Shown here one piece after another: positions 51,513 to 60,358 of a DNA stretch of 64,000 bases. The notes beneath the pieces were generated by a model. That model did not search any database, was not told where the DNA came from, and saw only the letters and a list, made by a program, of their open reading frames with translations. A program made the position numbers and the translations under genes. How positions within the stretch are numbered: the first letter of the stretch is position 1; every line of letters begins with the position of its first letter. Origin of the DNA: Vibrio fluvialis (GTDB lineage: Bacteria > Pseudomonadota > Gammaproteobacteria > Enterobacterales > Vibrionaceae); the NCBI RefSeq assembly GCF_900460245.1, contig NZ_UHIP01000001.1:124001-188000 (forward strand), read 5' to 3'.

Positions 51513-53431
51513 TGACTGTTGAACTCCTGTTCCATCTCTTCCAAGACTTCCTGCTCTGCCATCCAGTCCATTTCGATTTCTTCGAGTTCGGACTTGGCAC
51601 TGGCCTGAGTAGCGAGTACTTGAGTAAGTTTAGCTTTATTTTCCGCATCATACAGTGAGGAATCGGACAATTGTTCCTCAGCCTCGGCGACGATGGCATT
51701 CAACTTATCCATTTTCGTTTCCAGCTGTGTCAGCTTTTTGCGAATTGGTGCGGTTTGTTTGCGAAAATCGGCTTCACGGCGTTTCTGCTCTTTCTTCGCC
51801 GCGGCGCTGTTGGTGTTGTCTTTCGCCGGAGCTTGCGCCTGTGTCTCTTTACGTTCGGCTTTTTGTTGATCGGTCAGCCACTTGTAGTAGTCCGTCAAGT
51901 CACCATCAAACGGCGCAACCTGGTGGTCATGCACTAAGTACAGATCATCGGTCGTGGCGCGCAGCAGGTAGCGGTCGTGGCTGACGATCACCATTGCGCC
52001 TTCAAAGCTTTGCAGTGCAAACGTCAGCGCCTGTCGCATGTCGAGATCCAGGTGGTTGGTCGGTTCGTCGAGCAATAGCAGGTTGGGTTTTTGCCACACG
52101 ATCAGCGCTAATACTAAACGCGCTTTTTCACCGCCGGAAAACGGGCCAACTTTATCCAGTGCTTTGTCGCCGTGGAAACCGAAGCTGCCTAGATAATTAC
52201 GCAGTTCCAGCTCGTTCTTGTCGGGGGCAATCTGCATCATGTGTTGTAGCGGCGTTTCTTCCGGATGCAGTGTTTCCAGTTGATGCTGGGCAAAGTAACC
52301 GATCTTCACGCCCTGCGAATAGGTCAGGTCACCGCCTTGCTGTTTCAGTTCACCCGACAGCAGTTTGATCAGCGTGGATTTACCGGCGCCGTTGCGGCCC
52401 AGCAGACCGATGCGGCTGCCCGGTACCAGATTGAGGCGAATTTTTTCCAGAATCAGATGATCGCCGTAGCCTGCGCTGACTTCATCCATCATCAGAATGG
52501 GGTTTGGCAGCGCCGATGGCTCGCGAAACTCAAAGCTGAACGGGTTATCAAATTGCGCCGGCAGCACTTTCTCCATCCGCTCCAGAGCCTTAATACGGCT
52601 CTGCGCCTGGCGGGCTTTGGATGCTTTGTAACGGAAGCGGTCGATGTAACTTTGCATGTGAGCCATCTGCTTTTGTTGCTTCTGGAACATGGCTTGTTGT
52701 TGCAGCATCTTCTGCGCGCGCTGAGTTTCAAACGATGAGTAGTTACCGGTGTACTCGTTGAGCTTTTCGTTTTCGATATGAATGATGCGGCCGACGATCG
52801 GATCAAGAAAATCGCGGTCGTGAGAGATCAGGATCAGCGTGCCCGGATAGCTTTGTAACCAGCGTTCCAACCACATGACGGCATCCAAATCCAAGTGGTT
52901 GGTCGGTTCGTCGAGCAGAAGCAGGTCTGAGCGGCAAATCAGCGCCTGAGCCAGGTTGAGGCGCATACGCCAACCACCGGAGAACTGAGTCAGACTCCAG
53001 CTCATCTGTTCCTGAGAAAAGCCCAGACCATCAAGCAGCTCGGAAGCGCGGGCGCGAATGCTGTAACCACCGATGGTTTCAATGTGGCCGTGCAGTTCGG
53101 CCACTTTGTTGCCGTTATCCGCCAGCTCGGCTTGGGCCAACTGGCGTTCTAAATCACGGTATTCACGATCGCCGTCAATGACGTATTCCAATGCGCTGCG
53201 ATCCAGTGCCGGAGTTTCCTGCGCCACCCAGGCCAGTTCCCATTGCGCCGGTTTACTGAACGAACCGGCATCAATGCTCAGTTCATCTTTCAGCAGTGCG
53301 AACAGCGTGGATTTACCGCAGCCGTTCTTCCCGACCAGGCCGACTTTGTCGCCGGGCTGAATGGTGGCCGAAGCCTGATCGAGCAGTGGTTTTCCACCGC
53401 GCAGTAACTGAATGTCAGAGAAGGTAATCAT
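51509..53431 (-). CDS. yheS: ABC-F family ATPase YheS
   Basis: 640 residues, no transmembrane segments. Two ABC domains: Walker A GKNGCGKST and GRNGAGKST, signatures FSGGWRMRL and FSGGEKARL, Walker B LLLDEPTNHLDL in both, joined by the linker typical of ABC-F factors, with a charged coiled-coil tail (about 540-640). Such proteins act on the ribosome E site. ATG 53429-53431 is chosen by family N terminus MITFSDIQLLRG; the upstream extension of 27 codons is unsupported and no strong ribosome-binding site is seen. Confidence 0.94.
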   Translation of the reverse strand: MITFSDIQLLRGGKPLLDQASATIQPGDKVGLVGKNGCGKSTLFALLKDELSIDAGSFSKPAQWELAWVAQETPALDRSALEYVIDGDREYRDLERQLAQAELADNGNKVAELHGHIETIGGYSIRARASELLDGLGFSQEQMSWSLTQFSGGWRMRLNLAQALICRSDLLLLDEPTNHLDLDAVMWLERWLQSYPGTLILISHDRDFLDPIVGRIIHIENEKLNEYTGNYSSFETQRAQKMLQQQAMFQKQQKQMAHMQSYIDRFRYKASKARQAQSRIKALERMEKVLPAQFDNPFSFEFREPSALPNPILMMDEVSAGYGDHLILEKIRLNLVPGSRIGLLGRNGAGKSTLIKLLSGELKQQGGDLTYSQGVKIGYFAQHQLETLHPEETPLQHMMQIAPDKNELELRNYLGSFGFHGDKALDKVGPFSGGEKARLVLALIVWQKPNLLLLDEPTNHLDLDMRQALTFALQSFEGAMVIVSHDRYLLRATTDDLYLVHDHQVAPFDGDLTDYYKWLTDQQKAERKETQAQAPAKDNTNSAAAKKEQKRREADFRKQTAPIRKKLTQLETKMDKLNAIVAEAEEQLSDSSLYDAENKAKLTQVLATQASAKSELEEIEMDWMAEQEVLEEMEQEFNSQ

Positions 53432-53567
53432 AAAAATATCGTCTGTCTTGGCCTTAAACTTTTTCGCCCGGAATAGTAGGGGGAATAAGGATAAATGTCG
53501 ATCATTATGCAAATTGGGTTATGATGCTAAGTCACTTATTGTTAACAAAACGGAGTGTGGTCAAGGA

Positions 53568-54137
53568 ATGACAAACGCTGAAACGTTCACAGCCAATAAG
53601 CCCAGAGTTCTGGTGGTGTACGCACACCCTGAGCCGGATCATTCGGTTGCCAATCAGGTGATGATCAAAAAGATCGCCACACTGGAACACGTCACTATCC
53701 TCGATCTTTATGCCACTTATCCTGACTTCTTCATTGATGTGAATACCGAGCACCAGCGTGTGCTGCAGTATGACGTCATTGTGTTCCAGCATCCGCTGTA
53801 CATGTATTCCTGCCCGGCACTGTTGAAAGAATGGATTGACCGCGTGCTCGGCAAAGGCTTTGCGTTCGGCAATGAAAGCGCGATGAAAGACAAAGTGTGG
53901 CGCAGCGTGGTGACCACCGGTGGTCATCGGGATGCATTCACCAAAGACGGCTACAACCGCTATACCATCGGCGAAATTCTCCAGCCGTTTGAACTGACCG
54001 CAGCATTGTGCTGCATGCAGTGGGTGGAGCCGCTGGTGCTGTACTGGGCGCGCAACGTCAGCGAAGTAGAACGTTATCAGCACGCGGAAGAATATTATCA
54101 GTGGCTGCAAGACCCATTCAACGGAGGAGGACAGTAA
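53568..54137 (+). CDS. kefG: glutathione-regulated K+/H+ antiporter ancillary protein KefG
   Basis: 189 residues, flavodoxin-like NAD(P)H quinone oxidoreductase fold: VLVVYAHPEPDHSVAN, FQHPLYMYSCPALLKEWID and TTGGHRDAF. KefG binds and activates KefB, which follows after one base. ATG 53568 is chosen by homology; the frame is open 52 codons upstream and antisense to the yheS start. Divergent from yheS. Confidence 0.93.
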   Translation: MTNAETFTANKPRVLVVYAHPEPDHSVANQVMIKKIATLEHVTILDLYATYPDFFIDVNTEHQRVLQYDVIVFQHPLYMYSCPALLKEWIDRVLGKGFAFGNESAMKDKVWRSVVTTGGHRDAFTKDGYNRYTIGEILQPFELTAALCCMQWVEPLVLYWARNVSEVERYQHAEEYYQWLQDPFNGGGQ

Positions 54138-54138
54138 C

Positions 54139-55941
54139 ATGGCCTCGTTAACCGGAGATTTCCTGCAGAGCGGTGTGGTGTTCCTGACGGCTGCTGTGGT
54201 GGCAGTGCCGCTGGCGCAGCGCGCGGGCTTGGGGTCGGTACTCGGCTATTTGCTGGCTGGGGTCGCGATTGGTCCGTGGGGGCTGGGACTCATCAGCGAT
54301 GTGAACGCGATTCTGCATTTCGCCGAATTTGGCGTGGTGCTGCTGCTGTTTCTGATTGGTCTTGAGTTGAACCCGAAAAAACTGTGGCAGATGCGCGGTC
54401 CGATTCTGGGCCTGGGCGGCGCGCAGGTGTTGGTCACGGGGGCAGTGCTGGCCAGTGTTGCTCATTTATTGGGGCTTGCCTGGCAGAGCAGCCTGGTGGT
54501 CGGAATGGGGCTGGCGCTTTCTTCGACCGCGATTGCGCTGCGTGTGATTGAAGAGCAGGGGCTGTCGCGCAGTGAAACCGGGCAGTCGGGATTTGCGGTG
54601 CTCTTGTTTCAGGATATCGCGGTGATCCCGATGCTGGCATTGATGCCAGTGTTGGCGGGGAATACTGCGGGAAACTGGCTGGATGGCGTGTGGATGCTGT
54701 GTGGCATAGTTGGGCTGCTGGTTGGCGGTCATTATCTGCTCAGTCCGCTGTTTCGTTATATTGTGCTGAGTGGCGTGCGTGAGTTGTTCACCGTCGCTGC
54801 GCTGTTGCTGGTGATCGGCATTGCGCTGCTGATGCAAAATCTCGGTTTATCGATGGCACTGGGTACCTTCCTTGCGGGTGTACTGCTGGCGGAGAGTGAA
54901 TTTCGCCATGAACTGGAAATTGCGATTGAGCCGTTTAAAGGTCTGTTGCTCGGTCTGTTTTTCATCGCGGTCGGTATGGCGGTTGACCTCGGCCTGCTGG
55001 CTTTACTGCCCGTGCAGGTGCTGCTGGCGGTCGTTGGCTTGGTGGTGGTCAAAGGGCTGATTTTGTATCTGCTGGCCCGTTTGTCCGGCACGCGGGCAAA
55101 AGCGCGCAGTAACATGGCGGCGATTCTCAGTCAGGGCGGTGAATTTGCGTTTGTGATCTTCACTGCGGCCAGGGGTGAAGGTTTACTGCACAGTGAGCAG
55201 GTGTCATTCCTGCTGGTGGTCGTGAGCTTGTCGATGGTGACGACACCGCTGATCCTCGCTGCGCAACGCAAATGGTTTGCGCGCAACCTCAATGTATCGG
55301 CAGATGAAGCACTCGACAGTGATATCGTCAACAAAGAACCCCGTGTGATCATTGCCGGATTTGGCCGCTTTGGCCAAATTGTTGGTCGTCTGATGTACGC
55401 GAATAAGATTAAAATCACCGTGCTGGAGAGTGACCCGAGTCAGATTAAACTGCTGCGCAAATATGGTTACAAGGTGTTTTACGGCGATGCCACGCATCTC
55501 GAACTGCTGCGCGCGGCGGGAGCGGAAGAGGCGGAAGCCATCGTGATTTGTACCGACGCACCGGATGAAGTGATGAAAATTGTCGAGCTGTGTCAGCATC
55601 ACTTCCCGCGCATGAAGATCCTCGCCCGTGCCCGCAGCCGGGTGGAAGCGTATCAACTGCTCAACCACGGCGTGGAGCGTTATTCGCGAGAAATGTTCCT
55701 CGGCGCGCTGGATCTCGGCCGACAGGCTCTGGTTACGCTGGGCATGCATCCGTATGAGGCGAAGCGGGCCGAAGCGCATTTCCGCAGGCTCGACAGTGCA
55801 ATGCTTAAAGAGCTGCTGCCGCAACACAGTGAAGATAAAAAACTGACATTACGCGCCAAAGAAGCACGTAAAGAACTGGAAGAAATTTTTGGCCGTGAGA
55901 TGGACAACGATCGTCAATCGCGCGGCTATTGGGAAAAGTAA
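54139..55941 (+). CDS. kefB: glutathione-regulated potassium efflux antiporter KefB
   Basis: 600 residues. About twelve to thirteen transmembrane helices of the CPA2 antiporter family (1-380), with LFLIGLELNPKKLW and LFQDIAVIP, then a cytoplasmic RCK (KTN) domain with Rossmann motif IAGFGRFGQIVG (about 397-408) and conserved acidic ligand region ESDPSQ. It protects against electrophiles by potassium efflux gated by glutathione adducts. Confidence 0.95.
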   Translation: MASLTGDFLQSGVVFLTAAVVAVPLAQRAGLGSVLGYLLAGVAIGPWGLGLISDVNAILHFAEFGVVLLLFLIGLELNPKKLWQMRGPILGLGGAQVLVTGAVLASVAHLLGLAWQSSLVVGMGLALSSTAIALRVIEEQGLSRSETGQSGFAVLLFQDIAVIPMLALMPVLAGNTAGNWLDGVWMLCGIVGLLVGGHYLLSPLFRYIVLSGVRELFTVAALLLVIGIALLMQNLGLSMALGTFLAGVLLAESEFRHELEIAIEPFKGLLLGLFFIAVGMAVDLGLLALLPVQVLLAVVGLVVVKGLILYLLARLSGTRAKARSNMAAILSQGGEFAFVIFTAARGEGLLHSEQVSFLLVVVSLSMVTTPLILAAQRKWFARNLNVSADEALDSDIVNKEPRVIIAGFGRFGQIVGRLMYANKIKITVLESDPSQIKLLRKYGYKVFYGDATHLELLRAAGAEEAEAIVICTDAPDEVMKIVELCQHHFPRMKILARARSRVEAYQLLNHGVERYSREMFLGALDLGRQALVTLGMHPYEAKRAEAHFRRLDSAMLKELLPQHSEDKKLTLRAKEARKELEEIFGREMDNDRQSRGYWEK

Positions 55942-55954
55942 CAGGACCAAGAAC

Positions 55955-56170
55955 GTGAACACCAATAACGTAAAATCAAAGAAACGCTTTATCGCCGGTG
56001 CGAGTTGCCCGAGCTGCAAGGCGCAGGATACGCTGCGCTGGTGGATAGAAAACAACATTGAGCTGGTCGAGTGTGTCGAGTGTGACTATCACGAGCAGCG
56101 CAAACCGAAATCGGTGGAAAGCAGTGAGCATGGCAGCGATCAGATGATCGGTATTTTTAAACCGGAATAA
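55955..56170 (+). CDS. yheV: YheV family putative zinc ribbon protein
   Basis: 71 residues with two CxxC pairs (CPSCKAQDTLRWW and CVECDYHE), a zinc ribbon, as in the DUF2387/YheV family. The likely start is GTG 55955, preceded by AGGA at eight bases; the ATG that opens the frame lies inside kefB. Follows kefB by 13 bp as in E. coli. Function unknown. Confidence 0.85.
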   Translation: MNTNNVKSKKRFIAGASCPSCKAQDTLRWWIENNIELVECVECDYHEQRKPKSVESSEHGSDQMIGIFKPE

Positions 56171-56334
56171 ATTGCCGCAGGCGCCGCCAACATGGAGATT
56201 CAGCCTGTCTTCAACGGAGCGGCGATCACAGATGGCTTGAGGTGACTGGGGGATTACTCCATAATATCGGCCATCTCAGTCGTCAGCATGCTGGCGCGAA
56301 TTGAGTATTGAATACACAACTCCTTGGAGCCGTT

Positions 56335-56904
56335 ATGAAAATTGAAAAGAACGTGGTTGTAAGCCTTGCCTACCAAGTCAAACTGGAAGATGGCATCGTG
56401 GTTGACCAATCAACAGTGGAAGCACCACTGGATTACCTGCATGGTCACAACAACCTGATCATTGGTCTTGAGCGTGAACTGGAAGGCAAAGTTGCTGGTG
56501 ACAAATTCACTGCGACTATCGCACCTGAAGACGCATACGGCGAGCACAGCGATGCGCTGGTTCAGCGCGTACCAGCTGACGTTTTCCAAGGCGTAGATCA
56601 AATCGAAGTGGGCATGCGTTTCCTGGCAGACACTGACCAAGGTCCAATCCCAGTTGAAATCACAGAAGTCGACGGCGACGAAGTGGTGGTTGATGGTAAC
56701 CACATGCTGGCTGGCCACACTCTGACATTCGAATGCGAAGTGGTGGCACTGCGCGAAGCGACTGAAGATGAGATCGCACACGGTCACATCCACCAGGCAC
56801 ACGATCACGACCACGAAGGCGGTTGTTGCGGTGGCCATGATCACGACCACGATCACGGTCATGATCACGAAGGCGGCTGCTGTGGCGGCGGTCACTGCCA
56901 CTAA
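56335..56904 (+). CDS. slyD: FKBP-type peptidyl-prolyl isomerase and metallochaperone SlyD
   Basis: 189 residues. N-terminal FKBP domain with inserted IF domain (about 1-146): GIVVDQSTVEAPLDYLHG, LIIGLERELEGK, EDAYGEHSDALVQRV. The C-terminal tail from about 150 is His/Cys/Asp/Gly-rich, with the unit DHDHEGGCCGG repeated twice and ending GGHCH, a nickel and zinc binding tail. SlyD supports protein folding and hydrogenase or other nickel delivery. ATG 56335 has TTGGAG upstream; a GTG-type opening nine codons earlier is not supported. Confidence 0.95.
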   Translation: MKIEKNVVVSLAYQVKLEDGIVVDQSTVEAPLDYLHGHNNLIIGLERELEGKVAGDKFTATIAPEDAYGEHSDALVQRVPADVFQGVDQIEVGMRFLADTDQGPIPVEITEVDGDEVVVDGNHMLAGHTLTFECEVVALREATEDEIAHGHIHQAHDHDHEGGCCGGHDHDHDHGHDHEGGCCGGGHCH

Positions 56905-56961
56905 GTCTCAGTGACAAGCGACTTCGGCCGGGGTAAACGCCTTGGCCGGAGCAAGACACAG

Positions 56962-56996
56962 AAAGCGCGAATCGAGTGATCGGTTGGCGCTTTTTT
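56962..56996 (+). terminator. slyD terminator
   Basis: Long stem: AAAGCGC pairs with GCGCTTT and inside it AATCGA pairs with TCGGTT; a T run follows. Confidence 0.65.
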
Positions 56997-57058
56997 ATGC
57001 GCTGTAATCCAGCGCGCTCTGCGGCAGGATTTGCCGTTTGACGGTTAAGGAATCGAAC

Positions 57059-58000
57059 ATGTCTCAACCTTTTGCTATCGCTATTCACGGTGGTGCCGGC
57101 ACCATTTTACGCTCACAGATGAGCGAGGAGCTGAAAAACGACATCCTGATGGTACTGGAACAGTCAGTGCGCGCCGGACATCAATTGCTGAGCGAGGGCG
57201 GTGATGCGCTGGATGCCGTGGTCGCGGCGGTCAAAGTGTTGGAAGACTCACCGCTGTTCAATGCAGGCAAAGGCTCAGTGCTGACCAACAAAGAAATGGT
57301 CGAAATGGATGCCTCGGTGATGCACGGTCGCCACATGGATGCGGGTGCAGTCGCGGGGGTGCGTCATATTCGTAATCCGATTGAGCTGGCGCGTGATGTG
57401 ATGCGCCACAGCGACCATGTTCTGCTGATGGGCGAAGGGGCGGAAGAGTTTGCGTTTGGGCTAGGCTACGACTATACCGAACAAGATTACTTTTTCACTG
57501 AACGTCGCTATGAACAGCTGCAATCGATGAAATCAAAAGGGCTGTTTGCACTTTCAGAGTCCAAATATCCGGATGACAAGAAGTTTGGCACCGTTGGTGC
57601 GGTGGCGCTCGACCAGCTGGGTAATTTGGCGGCCGCGACCAGTACAGGCGGTATCACCAACAAGAAGTTTGGCCGGGTTGGCGATTCACCGCTAATTGGT
57701 GCCGGCACCGTGGCAGAAAACGGTAATGTGGCGGTATCGACGACGGGCATGGGTGAGTTCTTTATTCGCAAAATGGTGGCGGGCGATGTGGCGGCGCGTA
57801 TGCGTTATCTGGGTGAAGATGTGCATACCGCGTGTGAGCAGGTGATTCAGGGCGAACTGAAAACGATGGGTGGCGAGGGCGGCTTGATCGCGATTGACGC
57901 ATCGGGTGAGATTCACTTCGCCATGAACAGCAGTGGCATGTACCGCGCAGGCATCGATCGCCAAGGGGATTTACTCGTCAAAATTTATGCAGATGAGTGA
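57059..58000 (+). CDS. iaaA: isoaspartyl peptidase/L-asparaginase (Ntn hydrolase)
   Basis: 313 residues. N terminus IAIHGGAGTI, the central MDASVMHGRHMDAGAVAGV, and the autoprocessing nucleophile Thr178 in KKFGTVGAVALD, followed by AAATSTGGITNKKFGRVGDSP. The precursor is expected to self-cleave into alpha and beta subunits and to hydrolyse isoaspartyl dipeptides and asparagine. ATG 57059 follows AAGGAA. I use the E. coli symbol by similarity. It has no obvious operon partner between slyD and purA. Confidence 0.92.
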   Translation: MSQPFAIAIHGGAGTILRSQMSEELKNDILMVLEQSVRAGHQLLSEGGDALDAVVAAVKVLEDSPLFNAGKGSVLTNKEMVEMDASVMHGRHMDAGAVAGVRHIRNPIELARDVMRHSDHVLLMGEGAEEFAFGLGYDYTEQDYFFTERRYEQLQSMKSKGLFALSESKYPDDKKFGTVGAVALDQLGNLAAATSTGGITNKKFGRVGDSPLIGAGTVAENGNVAVSTTGMGEFFIRKMVAGDVAARMRYLGEDVHTACEQVIQGELKTMGGEGGLIAIDASGEIHFAMNSSGMYRAGIDRQGDLLVKIYADE

Positions 58001-58032
58001 ATATTTTTGTCATAACTGAATGGATTTTATCC

Positions 58033-58068
58033 GTCATTTTTTAAGACATTTTCATGCTTAAAAAATGA

Positions 58069-58069
<1 letters not shown>
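58033..58069. repeat. 13-bp perfect inverted repeat upstream of purA
   Basis: GTCATTTTTTAAG and CTTAAAAAATGAC with an 11-nt spacer, just after the isoaspartyl peptidase gene. No T run follows directly, so a terminator function is not certain. Confidence 0.7.
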
Positions 58070-59444
<1,375 letters not shown>

Positions 59445-59460
59445 TTTGAACTGTTGATAT

Positions 59461-59493
59461 TGAAAAGCCGGCCAAACAGGTCGGCTTTTTTAT
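59461..59493 (+). terminator. purA terminator
   Basis: AAAAGCCGGCC-AAACA-GGTCGGCTTTTTT hairpin (one wobble pair) about 20 bp after the stop. Confidence 0.8.
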
Positions 59494-59569
59494 ACCTGTT
59501 GCTTTCTCTGAGGTGATGCTATTTTGTGCGCTGGTGGCAAAAAATTGCCGCCGATTGGTAAGTTTTCAC

Positions 59570-59596
59570 TAAAGCGTGCCGCCAAATGGCCGATAC
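59570..59596 (+). promoter_or_regulatory. sigma-28 (FliA) promoter of motX
   Basis: TAAAGCGT, exactly 11 bp, GCCGATAC; the FliA consensus is TAAAGTTT-N11-GCCGATAA. It ends 73 bp before the motX ATG. Confidence 0.75.
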
Positions 59597-59669
59597 AGGA
59601 ATCAGACCGAGCCAGCGCCGACGACGCGCTATACTGTTATGGCTATCGGAGTGAACGAAGAGTGCAGGT

Positions 59670-60305
59670 ATGAAGCTACGAACGGTAGCCGCTTCTCTAG
59701 TGTTAGCATTTTATTCGACTTTCAGTCACGCCAGTGTGGCGGAAGTCGGAGAACCCGTGCCGATCTATTCAGAAGCAGAGCTGATCAAATTAATCTCAGA
59801 AAATAAGCACCTTGAGCGTGTGAAGGCTGATAACTGTCAGTTGGTGGAAGACATCGTTGCCCGTGCAACCCGCATCAATCTACCGTCGTACGAGTTTTTG
59901 TATGGCGACATGTTGGCGTGGGGCGTGTGTGTGAACCAGGATGTGGAGCTGGGGCTTTACTACATGGAAAACGCTGCGCATCAGGGCCTGCCGGAAGCAC
60001 TGGAGCAGTTAGGGCGTTACTATTCGCGTGGCACACTGGTGCAGCAGGACAAAGAGCGCGCGATCCCATACCTGCGTGAAGCGGCGGCTATGGGTAACCT
60101 GAATGCACGTATTCAGCTGGCGGAACTGTTGCTGCGTGATTATGGCAGTCCGCTCGACTACGAAGATGCATACCGCTGGCTGTACAACTCAGTCACGGCG
60201 GACAAACGTACCCATAACCGCATTGCGATTCTGCGCCAAGGGCTGGAACAACGCATGCCGGAAAACATCATCGCTCGCGCCAAACGCCGCGGAACCTTTT
60301 GGTAA
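59670..60305 (+). CDS. motX: sodium-type polar flagellar motor protein MotX
   Basis: 211 residues. Signal peptide ending FSHASVAE (about residue 22), then Sel1-like helical repeats (LYYMENAAHQGLPEALEQLGRYY, AIPYLREAAAMGNLNARIQLAELL). Two cysteines (DNCQLVED, WGVCVNQ) fit the periplasmic disulfide known for MotX. It forms the T ring with MotY and anchors the sodium-driven PomAB stators. A FliA-type promoter is upstream. Confidence 0.94.
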   Translation: MKLRTVAASLVLAFYSTFSHASVAEVGEPVPIYSEAELIKLISENKHLERVKADNCQLVEDIVARATRINLPSYEFLYGDMLAWGVCVNQDVELGLYYMENAAHQGLPEALEQLGRYYSRGTLVQQDKERAIPYLREAAAMGNLNARIQLAELLLRDYGSPLDYEDAYRWLYNSVTADKRTHNRIAILRQGLEQRMPENIIARAKRRGTFW

Positions 60306-60335
60306 CGGGAACTCATACCTGCCCGTTACCAAAGG
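60296..60335. repeat. hairpin between convergent motX and the DUF3413 gene
   Basis: CTTTTGGTAACGGG (60296-60309) pairs with CCCGTTACCAAAGG (60322-60335), 13 of 14 bases; it includes the motX stop codon. No T run on either strand. Confidence 0.6.
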
Positions 60336-60358
60336 TTGTCATAACCTGATCAATTCCA

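Noticed and set aside
53432..53512. 27-residue N-terminal extension of YheS
   Set aside because: ABC-F proteins of this type start at MITFSD; the extension overlaps the kefG upstream region.
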